Positions 37,393 to 46,198 of a stretch of DNA of 64,000 nt are shown here, piece after piece; positions within the stretch are counted from its first letter, which is position 1; each line of letters starts with the position of its first letter. Both the position numbers and the translations under genes were made by a program. Origin of the DNA: Aminobacter niigataensis (lineage in GTDB: Bacteria; Pseudomonadota; Alphaproteobacteria; Rhizobiales; Rhizobiaceae); NCBI RefSeq assembly GCF_014200015.1, contig NZ_JACHOT010000004.1, positions 1-64,000 on the forward strand, read 5' to 3'. Under the pieces are notes generated by a model. The model made no database searches and was not told the DNA's origin. It saw nothing but the letters and a program-made list of their open reading frames with translations.

Positions 37393-39696
37393 ATGACGGG
37401 CGAGAGCAACAGGGATTTTGGCGGCGCGGCGTCGGGGCGCCTGCTGAGGCGGCTTCTGGTGGGAACGGCGCTGGGCGCAGGCGTGCTGGTGACGTCCGTG
37501 CCATACGCTCCCGCCCATGCGCAGTCGGCGCAGATGCACAACATCAACCTGCCGGCGCAGCCGCTGGCGCAGTCGCTGAAGCAGCTTGCTGCGCAGACCG
37601 GCCTGCAGATCGCCTTCGGCACCGCCGACATCGGCTCGGCCCGCGCGCCCGCGGTCTCAGGCAACATCTCGGCCGAACAGGCGCTCGGCAGCGTGCTTTC
37701 CGGCAGCGGCCTGAACTACCGCTTCACAGGCCCCAACACGGTGTCGATCCAATCGGCGGCGGCAAGCGCTTCGACAGGTGGGCTCAACGTCGCGGCCAAC
37801 GGCGCGGTCGTCTTGAACACGATCGACGTCAACGCCCAGGGCGGCGAAGGCGGGGTCAATAACGTCCAGATCACAGCGCAAGACCTGGCGCGGAAGAACC
37901 CTGTCGACCTGCAGGAAGTGTTTGCCGACGAGCCGAAGGTTGCCGTCGGCAGCTCCCTGCCAATGTCGCAGAAAGTCTATGTCCAGGGCATCGAGGAAAC
38001 CAACCTCGCGGTGACCGTCGATGGCGCGCGGCAGAACAACAAGGTGTTCCACCACAACGCGACCAACCTGATCGATCCATCGCTGCTCAAGGCCGTCAGC
38101 GTCGACGCCGGCGTTGCACCGGCCGATGCCGGACCGGGTGCGCTCGGCGGCGCGATCGCCTACGAGACAAAGGATGCGCGCGACCTGCTCGAGCCGGGCA
38201 AGAGCATCGGCGGGCTCGTCACCGGAACCTACGACTTCAACAGCAAGACCTCCACGGTGGGCCTGTCGGCCTATGGCATGGAAGGCGGCTTCGAATATTT
38301 CGGCTACCTGAACTTTGCCAAGGGCGACAACTTCACCGCCGGCAATGGCAGCGTCATCGACGGCACCAGCGCCAACCTGCTGAGCGGTCTCGGCAAGGTT
38401 GCCTACCAGGCGGAAAGCGGCCATCGCTTCGAGCTGAGCCACGAGCAGCTGCGCGACGACGCTCCGCGGCCGTTCCGTGCGAACATGGGCAAGCTCGTTC
38501 CCCCAAAACCCTGGGAACCAGATATTCGCGACTACACGCTCGACCGCAGCAGCACCGTCTTCACCTATACCGATGAGTCGCCCGAGGGCTGGTGGGATCC
38601 GAAAGTGGTGATCGCCTATACGAGCGCTCGGGTGGAGACGCTCATCTACCCGAGACCAGTAGCGCCGAGCACCGAGTCGGATACCTATACCGGTGTCGGC
38701 AAGACCGAGAGCTTCAACGGCAAGGCGGAAAATCGTTTCGCGCTCGACATGGGCAGCATCACCGCCGGCTTCGATTTCTACAAGGACACCGCCGATCTCG
38801 ACGACAAGTTCGAACCCGGAACAGAGCATGCAAGCAATGTCGGTCTCTACGCCCAGGCCCGGCTGGAGCCATGGGAGCGGACACGGCTTTCCTTTGGCGC
38901 GCGCGGCGACAACCAGTGGTTCGAGGGGGTCTCGGGCGAGAACTGGACCAATGCCGGACTGAGCGGCAACATCTCCGGCGAATACGACCTCGTACCCGAT
39001 TTCCTGACCGCCAAGGCAGGCTATTCGCATGTCTGGGCCGGCGTGCCGCTGGCGGAAAACTTCAACTTCAATCCGAACTGGGACTATGGCGCCGGGCCGA
39101 AGCCGGTAACCTCGGACAACTTCACCGCCGGACTGGTCGCTACCTATCAGGGCTTCACGCTCGAGGGCGGCATTTTCCGCACAGACATCTACGACGCCCG
39201 CGCCGCCCTCTACAAGACCACGGCCATCGAGGCCCATGATGTCCGTTCCCAGGGTTTCACGCTCGGCGCCGGCTACGACTGGGGTTCGGGCCACGCCAGG
39301 ATCAAATACGTCAACATCGACGTCACCATCGATGGCGACCCGGCGGATTCCTACCTCGGCAACTACCTGGTGACGCCAGTCGGCCAGATCTTCACACTGG
39401 CGGCAATGCACCGTTTCGACGACTGGGGCGTGACGGTCGGCGGCGACGTCGAGATCGCCCTCGATTACGACAAGGTGCCAGCCGGATCGAAGCAGATCGA
39501 GGGGCACGAGGTGGTCAACGTCTTCGTCGAGTACCAGCCGCCATCGAAACCGAACCTGACTTTCCGCGGCGAGGTGAAGAACCTGTTCGACGAGGACTAC
39601 GCCAGCAGGGCGACCTATGGCCAGGAATTCGGCGACGTCAAACCGCTGCTGGAGCCGGGGCGGTCGTTCCGCCTGAGCGCAACCGCAAAGTTCTGA
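37393..39696 (+). CDS. TonB-dependent outer membrane receptor with STN signalling domain (candidate ferric-petrobactin receptor)
   Basis: This 767-residue receptor has a signal peptide ending APAHAQS. An STN domain at residues about 45-125 (LPAQPLAQSLKQLAAQTGLQ) is typical of receptors that signal to FecR/FecI. The plug has VDLQEVFADEPKVAVGSS, then VYVQGIEETNLAVTVDGARQ, the pattern of the hemoglobin/transferrin/heme receptor class and not of classical siderophore receptors. The barrel ends in NLFDEDYASRATYGQE and SATAKF. I start at ATG 37393 (GGGGACCAGC upstream). The place between FecIR and the asb operon argues for the siderophore as ligand; heme remains the alternative. Confidence 0.85.
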   Translation: MTGESNRDFGGAASGRLLRRLLVGTALGAGVLVTSVPYAPAHAQSAQMHNINLPAQPLAQSLKQLAAQTGLQIAFGTADIGSARAPAVSGNISAEQALGSVLSGSGLNYRFTGPNTVSIQSAAASASTGGLNVAANGAVVLNTIDVNAQGGEGGVNNVQITAQDLARKNPVDLQEVFADEPKVAVGSSLPMSQKVYVQGIEETNLAVTVDGARQNNKVFHHNATNLIDPSLLKAVSVDAGVAPADAGPGALGGAIAYETKDARDLLEPGKSIGGLVTGTYDFNSKTSTVGLSAYGMEGGFEYFGYLNFAKGDNFTAGNGSVIDGTSANLLSGLGKVAYQAESGHRFELSHEQLRDDAPRPFRANMGKLVPPKPWEPDIRDYTLDRSSTVFTYTDESPEGWWDPKVVIAYTSARVETLIYPRPVAPSTESDTYTGVGKTESFNGKAENRFALDMGSITAGFDFYKDTADLDDKFEPGTEHASNVGLYAQARLEPWERTRLSFGARGDNQWFEGVSGENWTNAGLSGNISGEYDLVPDFLTAKAGYSHVWAGVPLAENFNFNPNWDYGAGPKPVTSDNFTAGLVATYQGFTLEGGIFRTDIYDARAALYKTTAIEAHDVRSQGFTLGAGYDWGSGHARIKYVNIDVTIDGDPADSYLGNYLVTPVGQIFTLAAMHRFDDWGVTVGGDVEIALDYDKVPAGSKQIEGHEVVNVFVEYQPPSKPNLTFRGEVKNLFDEDYASRATYGQEFGDVKPLLEPGRSFRLSATAKF

Positions 39697-39700
39697 ACCC

Positions 39701-39729
39701 GGTGGCCACGGGCCTTGTCCGTGGCCACC
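39701..39729 (+). terminator. strong hairpin between receptor and DUF2218 gene
   Basis: An 11-bp perfect stem GGTGGCCACGG / CCGTGGCCACC with a 7-base loop starts 5 bp after the receptor stop. There is no T tract (CCCGTTTGAAA follows). It may act as an mRNA-stabilising end or partial terminator that sets receptor expression above that of the synthesis genes. Confidence 0.5.
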
Positions 39730-39765
39730 CCCGTTTGAAATCAACGACGGACAGGGAACGAAACC

Positions 39766-40050
39766 ATGGTTCAATCGTCGGGCACGTTCGAAACCGAACA
39801 TGGCGCCAAGTACCTGACCCAGCTGTGCAAGCACTTCGCCCACAAGATCGAGGTGTCCCATGGCGATGGGCATGGCGAATGCCATTTCCCGTTCGGCCAT
39901 GCGGTTCTGGAAGCCGACGGCACCGCGCTGACGATCCGGCTGGACGCGCCCGACGCCGACCAGCTGGCGCGAACCAAGGCAGTCATCGACGACCATCTCG
40001 CCCGCTTCGCCTTCCGCGAGCCCGAGCGTGCCATCCAGTGGAGTGCCTAA
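39766..40050 (+). CDS. DUF2218 family protein
   Basis: This is a 94-residue cytosolic protein. The pattern GTFETEHGAKYLTQLCKHFAH near the start and the hydrophobic ALTIRLDAPDADQLARTKAV identify the DUF2218 family, whose members often sit beside siderophore or heme receptor genes. The function is unknown. It contains a His-rich stretch (HGDGHGECHFPFGH, residues about 32-45) that could bind metal. It sits between the receptor and the first NIS synthetase gene on the same strand. Confidence 0.85.
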   Translation: MVQSSGTFETEHGAKYLTQLCKHFAHKIEVSHGDGHGECHFPFGHAVLEADGTALTIRLDAPDADQLARTKAVIDDHLARFAFREPERAIQWSA

Positions 40051-40139
40051 GGCCAGCCAGCCTTCGTTCTCCGATAAAATCCGTCAGATACCTAGCTGCT
40101 GCAAGGCATTCGGTCGGTCCAACCACATGGTGACGACAG

Positions 40140-41921
40140 ATGAAGCCCACGCCGCGGCAGGTTGCCGAACACGCGACATTCCAGAATTTCGCGAACTGCT
40201 ATGTCCGTGAAATCTCGCCCGGCAGGGTGAGCCAGCACCGGAGCGGCGCGGAGGATCCTGTCGACTGCATCGAGTGGGTTCTGGCAGCCCAGCAACTCGT
40301 GCTGCGCGCCGAGTTGGCGTCGCATTCCCGGTGCGGGCCGCACCGTTTCGGGCAGGCCTGGGTCCGCCGGGCGGCCGACGCCGGCTGGCGCCACAGCGAA
40401 CCGTTCGCCGCACTGCAGCTGCTGCTTCACGAAGCCTACAGGCAATTGCACGACGAACGCAGCGACGCGATGCGCGGCTGCGAACTCGAACTGCTTGGCC
40501 GGGCGCTGCAAAGCTACCAACAGACGCTGCGCTACATCGAAGCACATCATGCCAACGCGGACGACGACAGCTTCATCGCGGCAGAACAGTCGCTGGTGTT
40601 CGGCCACTCGCTGCACCCGACGCCGAAGAGCCGGCAAGGCATGACTTCGTGGCAGGAACCGAGCTATGCGCCCGAACTGCACGGCAGGTTCCAGCTCGTC
40701 TACTTCGCCGCGGATGCCTCTATCGTCAGCCACAAGTCGGCAGCCGCCGAGACCGCGCCGGAGATTATCGCGTCGCTGGCAGGCCCCGAGGGGCTCGAAA
40801 CGCGGCCCGGCGAGATGCTGCTGCCGATGCACCCGCTGCAGGCCGAAGCGCTGCTGCTCGATGTCGGCGTCCGCGAACTGCAGGCAGCCGGCAAGCTGAG
40901 ACTGGTCGGTCCCGCCGGCCCGGCTTTCACGGCCACGTCTTCGGTCCGCACGGTCTACAATCAAGACCTGCCATGGATGCTCAAATTCTCGCTGCCGGTC
41001 CGCATCACCAATTCGCTCAGGGTCAACAGCCGCAAGGAACTGGAGGCCGGGGTCGCCATGGCCAAGCTGCTCAAGCGCACCGGCATCGGCAGCGAAGATG
41101 GCCGCTTCAAGGTGATCGCCGACCCGGCCTACATCACCTTCGATCTGCCCGGCCGCAGCGAAAGCGGCTTCGAGGTGATCCTGCGCGAAAACCCGTTCGT
41201 CGCCTGCAAGGGACGCGGCAAGATCACCATCGCAGCACTCACCGCCGAGCCGCTGCCGGGCGAGCAGTCACGACTGGAGCGGATCATCCGGGCTTTGTGC
41301 CTGCGCGACGGGACGCATCCGGAGCTGGTCTGCAAGCACTGGTTCCAGCGCTACCTCGACTGCGCGCTCGACCCGCTGGTTTCGCTCTACGACGACTTCG
41401 GCCTGGCGCTCGAGGCGCACCAGCAGAACAGCCTGCTCGACGTCAGCCAGGGCTATCCCAGCGCCAGCTACTATCGCGACAACCAGGGTTTTTATCTCTC
41501 CAAGCGCTACCGCGCCCGCTTCAGCCTGCATGTGCCGGAGGCGGCCGAGATCGCCTCGCTCTACTATGACGACCGCGACATCCAGGATCGCTTTGCCTAC
41601 TACCTGATCGTCAACCAGATCTTCTCGGTCGTCGCCCGCATGGGACATGACGGCCTGATCGACGAGGAGGTCCTGCTGCGCTTGCTGCGGGACCGGCTGG
41701 AGGTGTTGTCGCGGACGACCAGCGCGGTCGGGCGCGAATTCGTCCGCGGCGTGCTCGACCGCCCGACCGTGGCCTTCAAAGCCAACCTGATGACCCGGCT
41801 GTTCGACGTCGACGAGTTGCAGACCAGCAACGAGCGCTCGCTTTACGCCCGCCAGCCCAACCCGCTCTTCGCCGCCATAACCGGCCTCTACCACGGAGAT
41901 GGCAGTGCCCTTGCCTCTTGA
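40140..41921 (+). CDS. asbA: NIS siderophore synthetase, AsbA-like (spermidine-citrate ligase candidate)
   Basis: This 593-residue IucA/IucC family synthetase adenylates a citrate carboxylate and condenses it with an amine. Family motifs are GHSLHPTPKSRQGM, LLPMHPLQAEALLL and WMLKFSLPVRITNSLRV, followed by the FhuF-like C-terminal domain (EAHQQNSLLDVSQGYPSASY). AsbA of Bacillus anthracis couples spermidine to citrate as the first dedicated step of petrobactin synthesis. Assignment as AsbA rather than another NIS type rests on its being first in an operon with the complete asbB-F set. The ATG at 40140 has only a weak GGTGA upstream. It overlaps the next synthetase gene by 23 bp. Confidence 0.82.
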   Translation: MKPTPRQVAEHATFQNFANCYVREISPGRVSQHRSGAEDPVDCIEWVLAAQQLVLRAELASHSRCGPHRFGQAWVRRAADAGWRHSEPFAALQLLLHEAYRQLHDERSDAMRGCELELLGRALQSYQQTLRYIEAHHANADDDSFIAAEQSLVFGHSLHPTPKSRQGMTSWQEPSYAPELHGRFQLVYFAADASIVSHKSAAAETAPEIIASLAGPEGLETRPGEMLLPMHPLQAEALLLDVGVRELQAAGKLRLVGPAGPAFTATSSVRTVYNQDLPWMLKFSLPVRITNSLRVNSRKELEAGVAMAKLLKRTGIGSEDGRFKVIADPAYITFDLPGRSESGFEVILRENPFVACKGRGKITIAALTAEPLPGEQSRLERIIRALCLRDGTHPELVCKHWFQRYLDCALDPLVSLYDDFGLALEAHQQNSLLDVSQGYPSASYYRDNQGFYLSKRYRARFSLHVPEAAEIASLYYDDRDIQDRFAYYLIVNQIFSVVARMGHDGLIDEEVLLRLLRDRLEVLSRTTSAVGREFVRGVLDRPTVAFKANLMTRLFDVDELQTSNERSLYARQPNPLFAAITGLYHGDGSALAS

Positions 41922-43617
41922 CCTGCCAGGCCGCCCCGACGAGCGCGTCATCAGGCAACTGGTCGAGGCCGTGCTGTTCGAAGAGCTTGTCGCGGCAACG
42001 ATCGCCGACGACGGCGACCAGCTTGCCTTCTCGTGGTCGCATGAGGGCAAGCGCTTTCGCTGCGCCGGCGTTGAAGGTGCGTTCAGCCGCATCCGGATCG
42101 CGCCGGGTTCGGTCGAGAGCGAAGATAGCGATGGCACCTGGCGCCCGGCTGCGCTGGACGAGTTGGTCGCCAGCTTGCCGGCATCCGCAGACGACAAGTG
42201 CCGGCTGCTCGGCGAGCTGCAGAGCACGCTCGCCCACTGCAGCTGGAACGACCGCAACCTGCGGCACGGCTCGCGCCGCGATCTCGGCTTCGCCGCGCTC
42301 GAGAGCGCGCTGCACGAAGGCCATGCGTACCATCCCTGCTTCAAGGCGCGGACGGGTTTCAGCGAAAGCGACCACCGCGACTTCGGCCCCGAAGCGGGTA
42401 GCAGCTTCCAGCTCGCCTGGCTGCTGGTGCGGCGCGAAGAGGTAAGCCAGCGCCTGCCAGCAGACGAAGCCGCCTTCTGGACCGCCGAGCTCGGCGCAGA
42501 AGGCTTTGCCCAGATCGATCGGCGGCGGGCGGAGCTTGGCCTGAGCTGGGACGAGTTCGCGCTGGTGCCGCTGCATCCGTGGCAGTGGACGGCGCTCAAG
42601 GACACGCTGCTTGTGCCTTGGCTGACAGACGAAACGGCCCGTTTCGTCGGCACCGTGGGCGACCGTTACACGGCGAGCCAGTCGATCCGAACGCTGCTCA
42701 ATGCGGATCGACCCGATGCGGCGAACGTCAAGCTGTCGATGAACATGAGCAACTCGTCGTCGCTGCGTACGATCGAGCCGCATTCGGTGTGCACGGCGCC
42801 GGTGATATCGCGCTGGCTGGGCGACATAGTCGCCGGCGACCGGCTGTTCCAGACTGACTATCCGCTGACCGTGCTCGACGAATATGCCGGCATCATCGCC
42901 GGCCGCGACGGGAAGCTCGCCGGCCAGCTTGCCGCGATCTGGCGCCGCAGCGTCACCTCGCTACTGGTTGAAGGCGAACAAGCGGTGCCGTTCAACGCGC
43001 TGATGGCGATCGAGCACGACGGCAAGCCGTTCATCGACGAGTGGGTCCGCCGCCACGGCTTCCGTGCCTGGCTCGGGCAGCTGCTGCAGGTCGCCATCTT
43101 GCCGGTGTGGCACCTGCTGGTCGGGCACGGCATCGCCACCGAGGCGCACGGCCAGAACATGGTGCTCGTCCACCGCGACGGCTGGCCGGTCCGGCTGGTG
43201 CTGCGCGACTTCCACGACAGCGTCGAATACGTGCCCGACTTCCTGCGCGAGCCTGGCAAGGCGCCCGACTTCCTGGCGCTCGACCCAGCCTATCGGACGG
43301 CGCTTCCTGACCAGTACTACTGGATGGGGGACGTCGAGACGCTCGGCGAGCTGGTGACGGACGCGCTGTTCATCTTCAACCTGGCAGAGATTTCGCACCT
43401 GCTGCAGACCCATTACGGACTGCGCGAAGCCGACTTCTGGAAAACGGTCCGGCAGATGCTGTCCGACTACGCCGCCAGCCACGGCCTGACCGCGCGGCAG
43501 GCCCAGCTCGGTCTCGCCCGACCCGAGATCGTCGCCGAAGCGCTGCTTGCCCGCAAGCTCAACACCGGCCGTTCGAGCCACGTCGTTTCCAACACCCTTT
43601 CCACCCCCGACGCCTGA
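41899..43617 (+). CDS. asbB: NIS siderophore synthetase, AsbB-like
   Basis: This 572-residue second IucA/IucC synthetase has HAYHPCFKARTGFSESDHRD, LVPLHPWQWTALK, KLSMNMSNSSSLRTI and the C-terminal AEISHLLQTHYGL. In petrobactin assembly AsbB adds the second spermidine, or its dihydroxybenzoyl derivative, to the citrate centre. The ATG at 41899 abuts a GGAG, so a GTG at 41905 (GGAGATGGCA before it) may be the true start. The overlap with asbA implies translational coupling. The shorter N-terminus, compared with about 600 residues in Bacillus, is within family range. Confidence 0.82.
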   Translation: MAVPLPLDLPGRPDERVIRQLVEAVLFEELVAATIADDGDQLAFSWSHEGKRFRCAGVEGAFSRIRIAPGSVESEDSDGTWRPAALDELVASLPASADDKCRLLGELQSTLAHCSWNDRNLRHGSRRDLGFAALESALHEGHAYHPCFKARTGFSESDHRDFGPEAGSSFQLAWLLVRREEVSQRLPADEAAFWTAELGAEGFAQIDRRRAELGLSWDEFALVPLHPWQWTALKDTLLVPWLTDETARFVGTVGDRYTASQSIRTLLNADRPDAANVKLSMNMSNSSSLRTIEPHSVCTAPVISRWLGDIVAGDRLFQTDYPLTVLDEYAGIIAGRDGKLAGQLAAIWRRSVTSLLVEGEQAVPFNALMAIEHDGKPFIDEWVRRHGFRAWLGQLLQVAILPVWHLLVGHGIATEAHGQNMVLVHRDGWPVRLVLRDFHDSVEYVPDFLREPGKAPDFLALDPAYRTALPDQYYWMGDVETLGELVTDALFIFNLAEISHLLQTHYGLREADFWKTVRQMLSDYAASHGLTARQAQLGLARPEIVAEALLARKLNTGRSSHVVSNTLSTPDA

Positions 43618-43628
43618 AGGGAAAATCG

Positions 43629-44900
43629 ATGCTCCAGATCGACGACAGGTACTATGACCGACAGAAGTTCGAGCAATTGGTAGCGGAGAACGCCGACAAG
43701 GCCGGCCTCGAGGCGAATGCGTGCTATGCGGTCTGCTTCAGCGATACCGCCGGCTGGCTGGCGCTGTTCTTCGCCATCCGCAACATCGGCGCCAGCGTCT
43801 TCCCTATCCATCCGGCAACGCCGCACGCCGCGGCGCGCCGGCTGGCCGTCGCCGCAGGCTGCCATGCGCTGTACTTCAACAGTCTCGAAGCGGAGACGCT
43901 GTCGACCGAGATCGAGCCGGCTTCGCAGGGCCAGCTGCTGCAGATGAGCTCCGGCACCACAGGCGCGCCGAAATGCATCGCCCGCGGCTGGGCCGAGATC
44001 GACGCCGAGGTGGCGAGCTATGTCACGACATTCCGCCAGCCCGAGGAGATGACGCCGGTCATCGCCTGCCCGACAACCCATTCCTACGGTTTGATCTGCG
44101 GCATACTGGTGGCGCACAAGCGCGGTCGCACGCCCGTCGTCGTCGACGCCGGCAATCCGAAGTACCTGCTGCGGACGTTGCGCGACATCAAGCGGCCATT
44201 GCTCTACTCGTCACCTGCAGTGCTGCACACGCTGGCGCGCCTGATGCCCGAAGGCGAGAAGCTGCACGCGGCGATGACATCGGGCACGGTGCTGCCCGAG
44301 CCATGGTTCGCGCGCATCCGGGCCCACACAACACATCTGTTCCAGCAATATGGCTGCTCTGAAACGGGCTGCATCGCAGTCAATCCCAACGTCACCGACG
44401 CCGCCGACATGGGCTTCGTGCTGCCGCATCACAGCGTCGCCTGCAGCAACAACGCGGTGGCACCGTCCGAAGTGATCGTCAGCGGCCCCAACGGTGAGGT
44501 TGCCACCCGCGACCTCGGCTATTTCAGGCCCGACGGCATGCTGGTGTTCGTCTCCCGGCTCGACGACACCATCAACGTTTCCGGCCTCAACGTCTATCCC
44601 AGGGAAGTCGAGGACGTGGTGATGTCGATGCCCGCCGTCACCGACGCTGTCGCCTTCCGCAAGGCGGACACCCTGGCGGGCGAGCGGGTCGGCCTGCTGT
44701 TCAGCGCCAGCGAACGGCTGGACGGTCCAACCGTGCGGCAATGGTGCGCCCAGAACCTCGCCAGCCACCAGCTGCCGATGGAAATCGTCCAGGTCGATGC
44801 GATCCCGCGCCAGGCCAACGGCAAGATCAGCCGCCGCGAGGTGGCGGCGCAGCATGCCGCGGGACAGTTCACGGCATCGGCCGCGGAGGTTGCAGCATGA
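43629..44900 (+). CDS. asbC: 3,4-dihydroxybenzoate-AMP ligase, AsbC-like
   Basis: This 423-residue ANL-superfamily ligase has the P-loop MSSGTTGAPKCIARG (A3), QQYGCSETGC (A5), ATRDLGYFRPDG (A7), VSRLDDTINVSGLNVYPREV (A8) and the A10 lysine in PRQANGKISRREV. In the petrobactin pathway AsbC activates 3,4-dihydroxybenzoate and loads it onto the AsbD carrier. It is shorter than the typical 500+ residues of aryl-AMP ligases, as AsbC is. The start follows GAAGGGAAAATCG, and its stop overlaps the next ATG. Confidence 0.85.
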   Translation: MLQIDDRYYDRQKFEQLVAENADKAGLEANACYAVCFSDTAGWLALFFAIRNIGASVFPIHPATPHAAARRLAVAAGCHALYFNSLEAETLSTEIEPASQGQLLQMSSGTTGAPKCIARGWAEIDAEVASYVTTFRQPEEMTPVIACPTTHSYGLICGILVAHKRGRTPVVVDAGNPKYLLRTLRDIKRPLLYSSPAVLHTLARLMPEGEKLHAAMTSGTVLPEPWFARIRAHTTHLFQQYGCSETGCIAVNPNVTDAADMGFVLPHHSVACSNNAVAPSEVIVSGPNGEVATRDLGYFRPDGMLVFVSRLDDTINVSGLNVYPREVEDVVMSMPAVTDAVAFRKADTLAGERVGLLFSASERLDGPTVRQWCAQNLASHQLPMEIVQVDAIPRQANGKISRREVAAQHAAGQFTASAAEVAA

Positions 44901-46198
44901 ACACCGAACAGGTCATCGAAGCGATCGGCACCGTGCTGCGCGATCATATGAACCATGCCCATCTCGACCGCTTCGGACCCGAGGCGCGGCTCAACGAAGA
45001 CCTCTATCTCGACTCGGTGCTGATCCTCGAGATCTTCCTCAGCCTCGAGCTGGAATTCGGCCTGCCGGCACCGGAGGAGGCGATCAACCGCCAGGACATC
45101 GAGACGGTGTGGGAACTGGCGCAGCTGTTCACCGGCGATGCCAGCGTCGCTGCCGCGCGTCCCGAGCCGGCCGGCGAGGGCGTGCACGGCGAGGACTACA
45201 TCGACATCAAGGTACACTGCTTCGTCAGCAGCGTCTGCGACGCGCTGAAACGCTCGGGGATCGACCAGCGGCCGTTCTATTTCAGCGTCTGGGACGCCGG
45301 CTTCGCCATCAACGAGCGCTGGCAGCTGGCCTATCACGACAAGTCGATCAACCACGACTTCTTCCGCGTCTGGTATGAGCGGATCTACGGCGTGACCATG
45401 CATGAATGGTACGACCCGGAACGGTCGAAGGACCAGAACATCGTCACCATGCTCGATCTGCTCGAGCGCAAGCGCGACAGCGAATATCTGATGGTGATGC
45501 TCGACCTGTTCCACCTGCCGGAGCGGGAGAACAAGTTCAACCAGAACCCGTTCCCGCACTATCTGATGATCGAAAAGACCGGCGATCCGAAGATCTGGCA
45601 GGTCAACGACCCCGACTTCCGCTGGGAAGGCCAGATCGCCCGCGACAAGGTCATCCACGCCATCCGCCAGCCGACCGTCGGCGGCGGCTACATCTTCGAT
45701 CGGCTGGAGGCGCAGAAACCCGCCGCCGCCGACTTGCGCGACTTCTTCCTCGCCTGCTACCGGCCCGACCACAATCCGCTGGTCGACGGCGTGCGTCGCA
45801 TCGTTACCGCCCATCTCGAAGGCCGAGACGGGGCGGAGCTCGCCGATCTCGGCGCAGCACTTCGCGAGGTGCCCGTCATCTCGATCCGCAAATACGCCTA
45901 CGAGCACGGCTTCGCCTTTTTCTGGCGCGAGATGAAGCTGGCCAATGCAGACTTCGACCACTGGTGCGACGAGATCGAGCGGGTGATCCAGGACTTCAAG
46001 GCGCTGCACTATGCCGTCATGAAGCTGGCCCAGACCGGCGACCGCAGCCTGGCCGACGACGTCTTCCGCCGCCTCGACACGCTGGACGGTCTGGAGAAGC
46101 GGATCAAGGCCCAGCTTGGCGAGGCCTTCGAGGCTTGGTGCGCGACAAAGGGCATCCCGCACACAATTCCCGCCGAACTACCGGGAGCAGCCGAATGA
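44897..46198 (+). CDS. asbDE: aryl carrier protein fused to AsbE-type transferase (AsbD-AsbE)
   Basis: This 433-residue protein corresponds to two separate Bacillus proteins. Residues 1 to about 82 are an acyl/aryl carrier domain with the phosphopantetheine serine at Ser40 in LYLDSVLILEIFLSLE. Residues about 98-433 (from EDYIDIKVHCFVSSVCDALK) match the AsbE-like condensing enzyme, with FYFSVWDAGFAINERWQL and NPFPHYLMIEK. AsbD carries 3,4-dihydroxybenzoyl thioester and AsbE transfers it to spermidine amines. A Pro/Ala/Glu-rich linker joins the domains. The ribosome binding site GGAGG lies 11 bases ahead, and the start overlaps the asbC stop. Confidence 0.83.
   Translation: MNTEQVIEAIGTVLRDHMNHAHLDRFGPEARLNEDLYLDSVLILEIFLSLELEFGLPAPEEAINRQDIETVWELAQLFTGDASVAAARPEPAGEGVHGEDYIDIKVHCFVSSVCDALKRSGIDQRPFYFSVWDAGFAINERWQLAYHDKSINHDFFRVWYERIYGVTMHEWYDPERSKDQNIVTMLDLLERKRDSEYLMVMLDLFHLPERENKFNQNPFPHYLMIEKTGDPKIWQVNDPDFRWEGQIARDKVIHAIRQPTVGGGYIFDRLEAQKPAAADLRDFFLACYRPDHNPLVDGVRRIVTAHLEGRDGAELADLGAALREVPVISIRKYAYEHGFAFFWREMKLANADFDHWCDEIERVIQDFKALHYAVMKLAQTGDRSLADDVFRRLDTLDGLEKRIKAQLGEAFEAWCATKGIPHTIPAELPGAAE

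Noticed and set aside
37657-39996. 779-codon open frame on the minus strand
   Set aside because: It is an antisense shadow of the TonB-dependent receptor gene; composition is characteristic of a reversed GC-rich frame.
40140-43617. Aerobactin (iucA/iucC) synthesis
   Set aside because: Aerobactin loci carry iucB acetyltransferase and iucD lysine hydroxylase; here the partners are an aryl-AMP ligase, carrier, AsbE and AsbF, which point to petrobactin.
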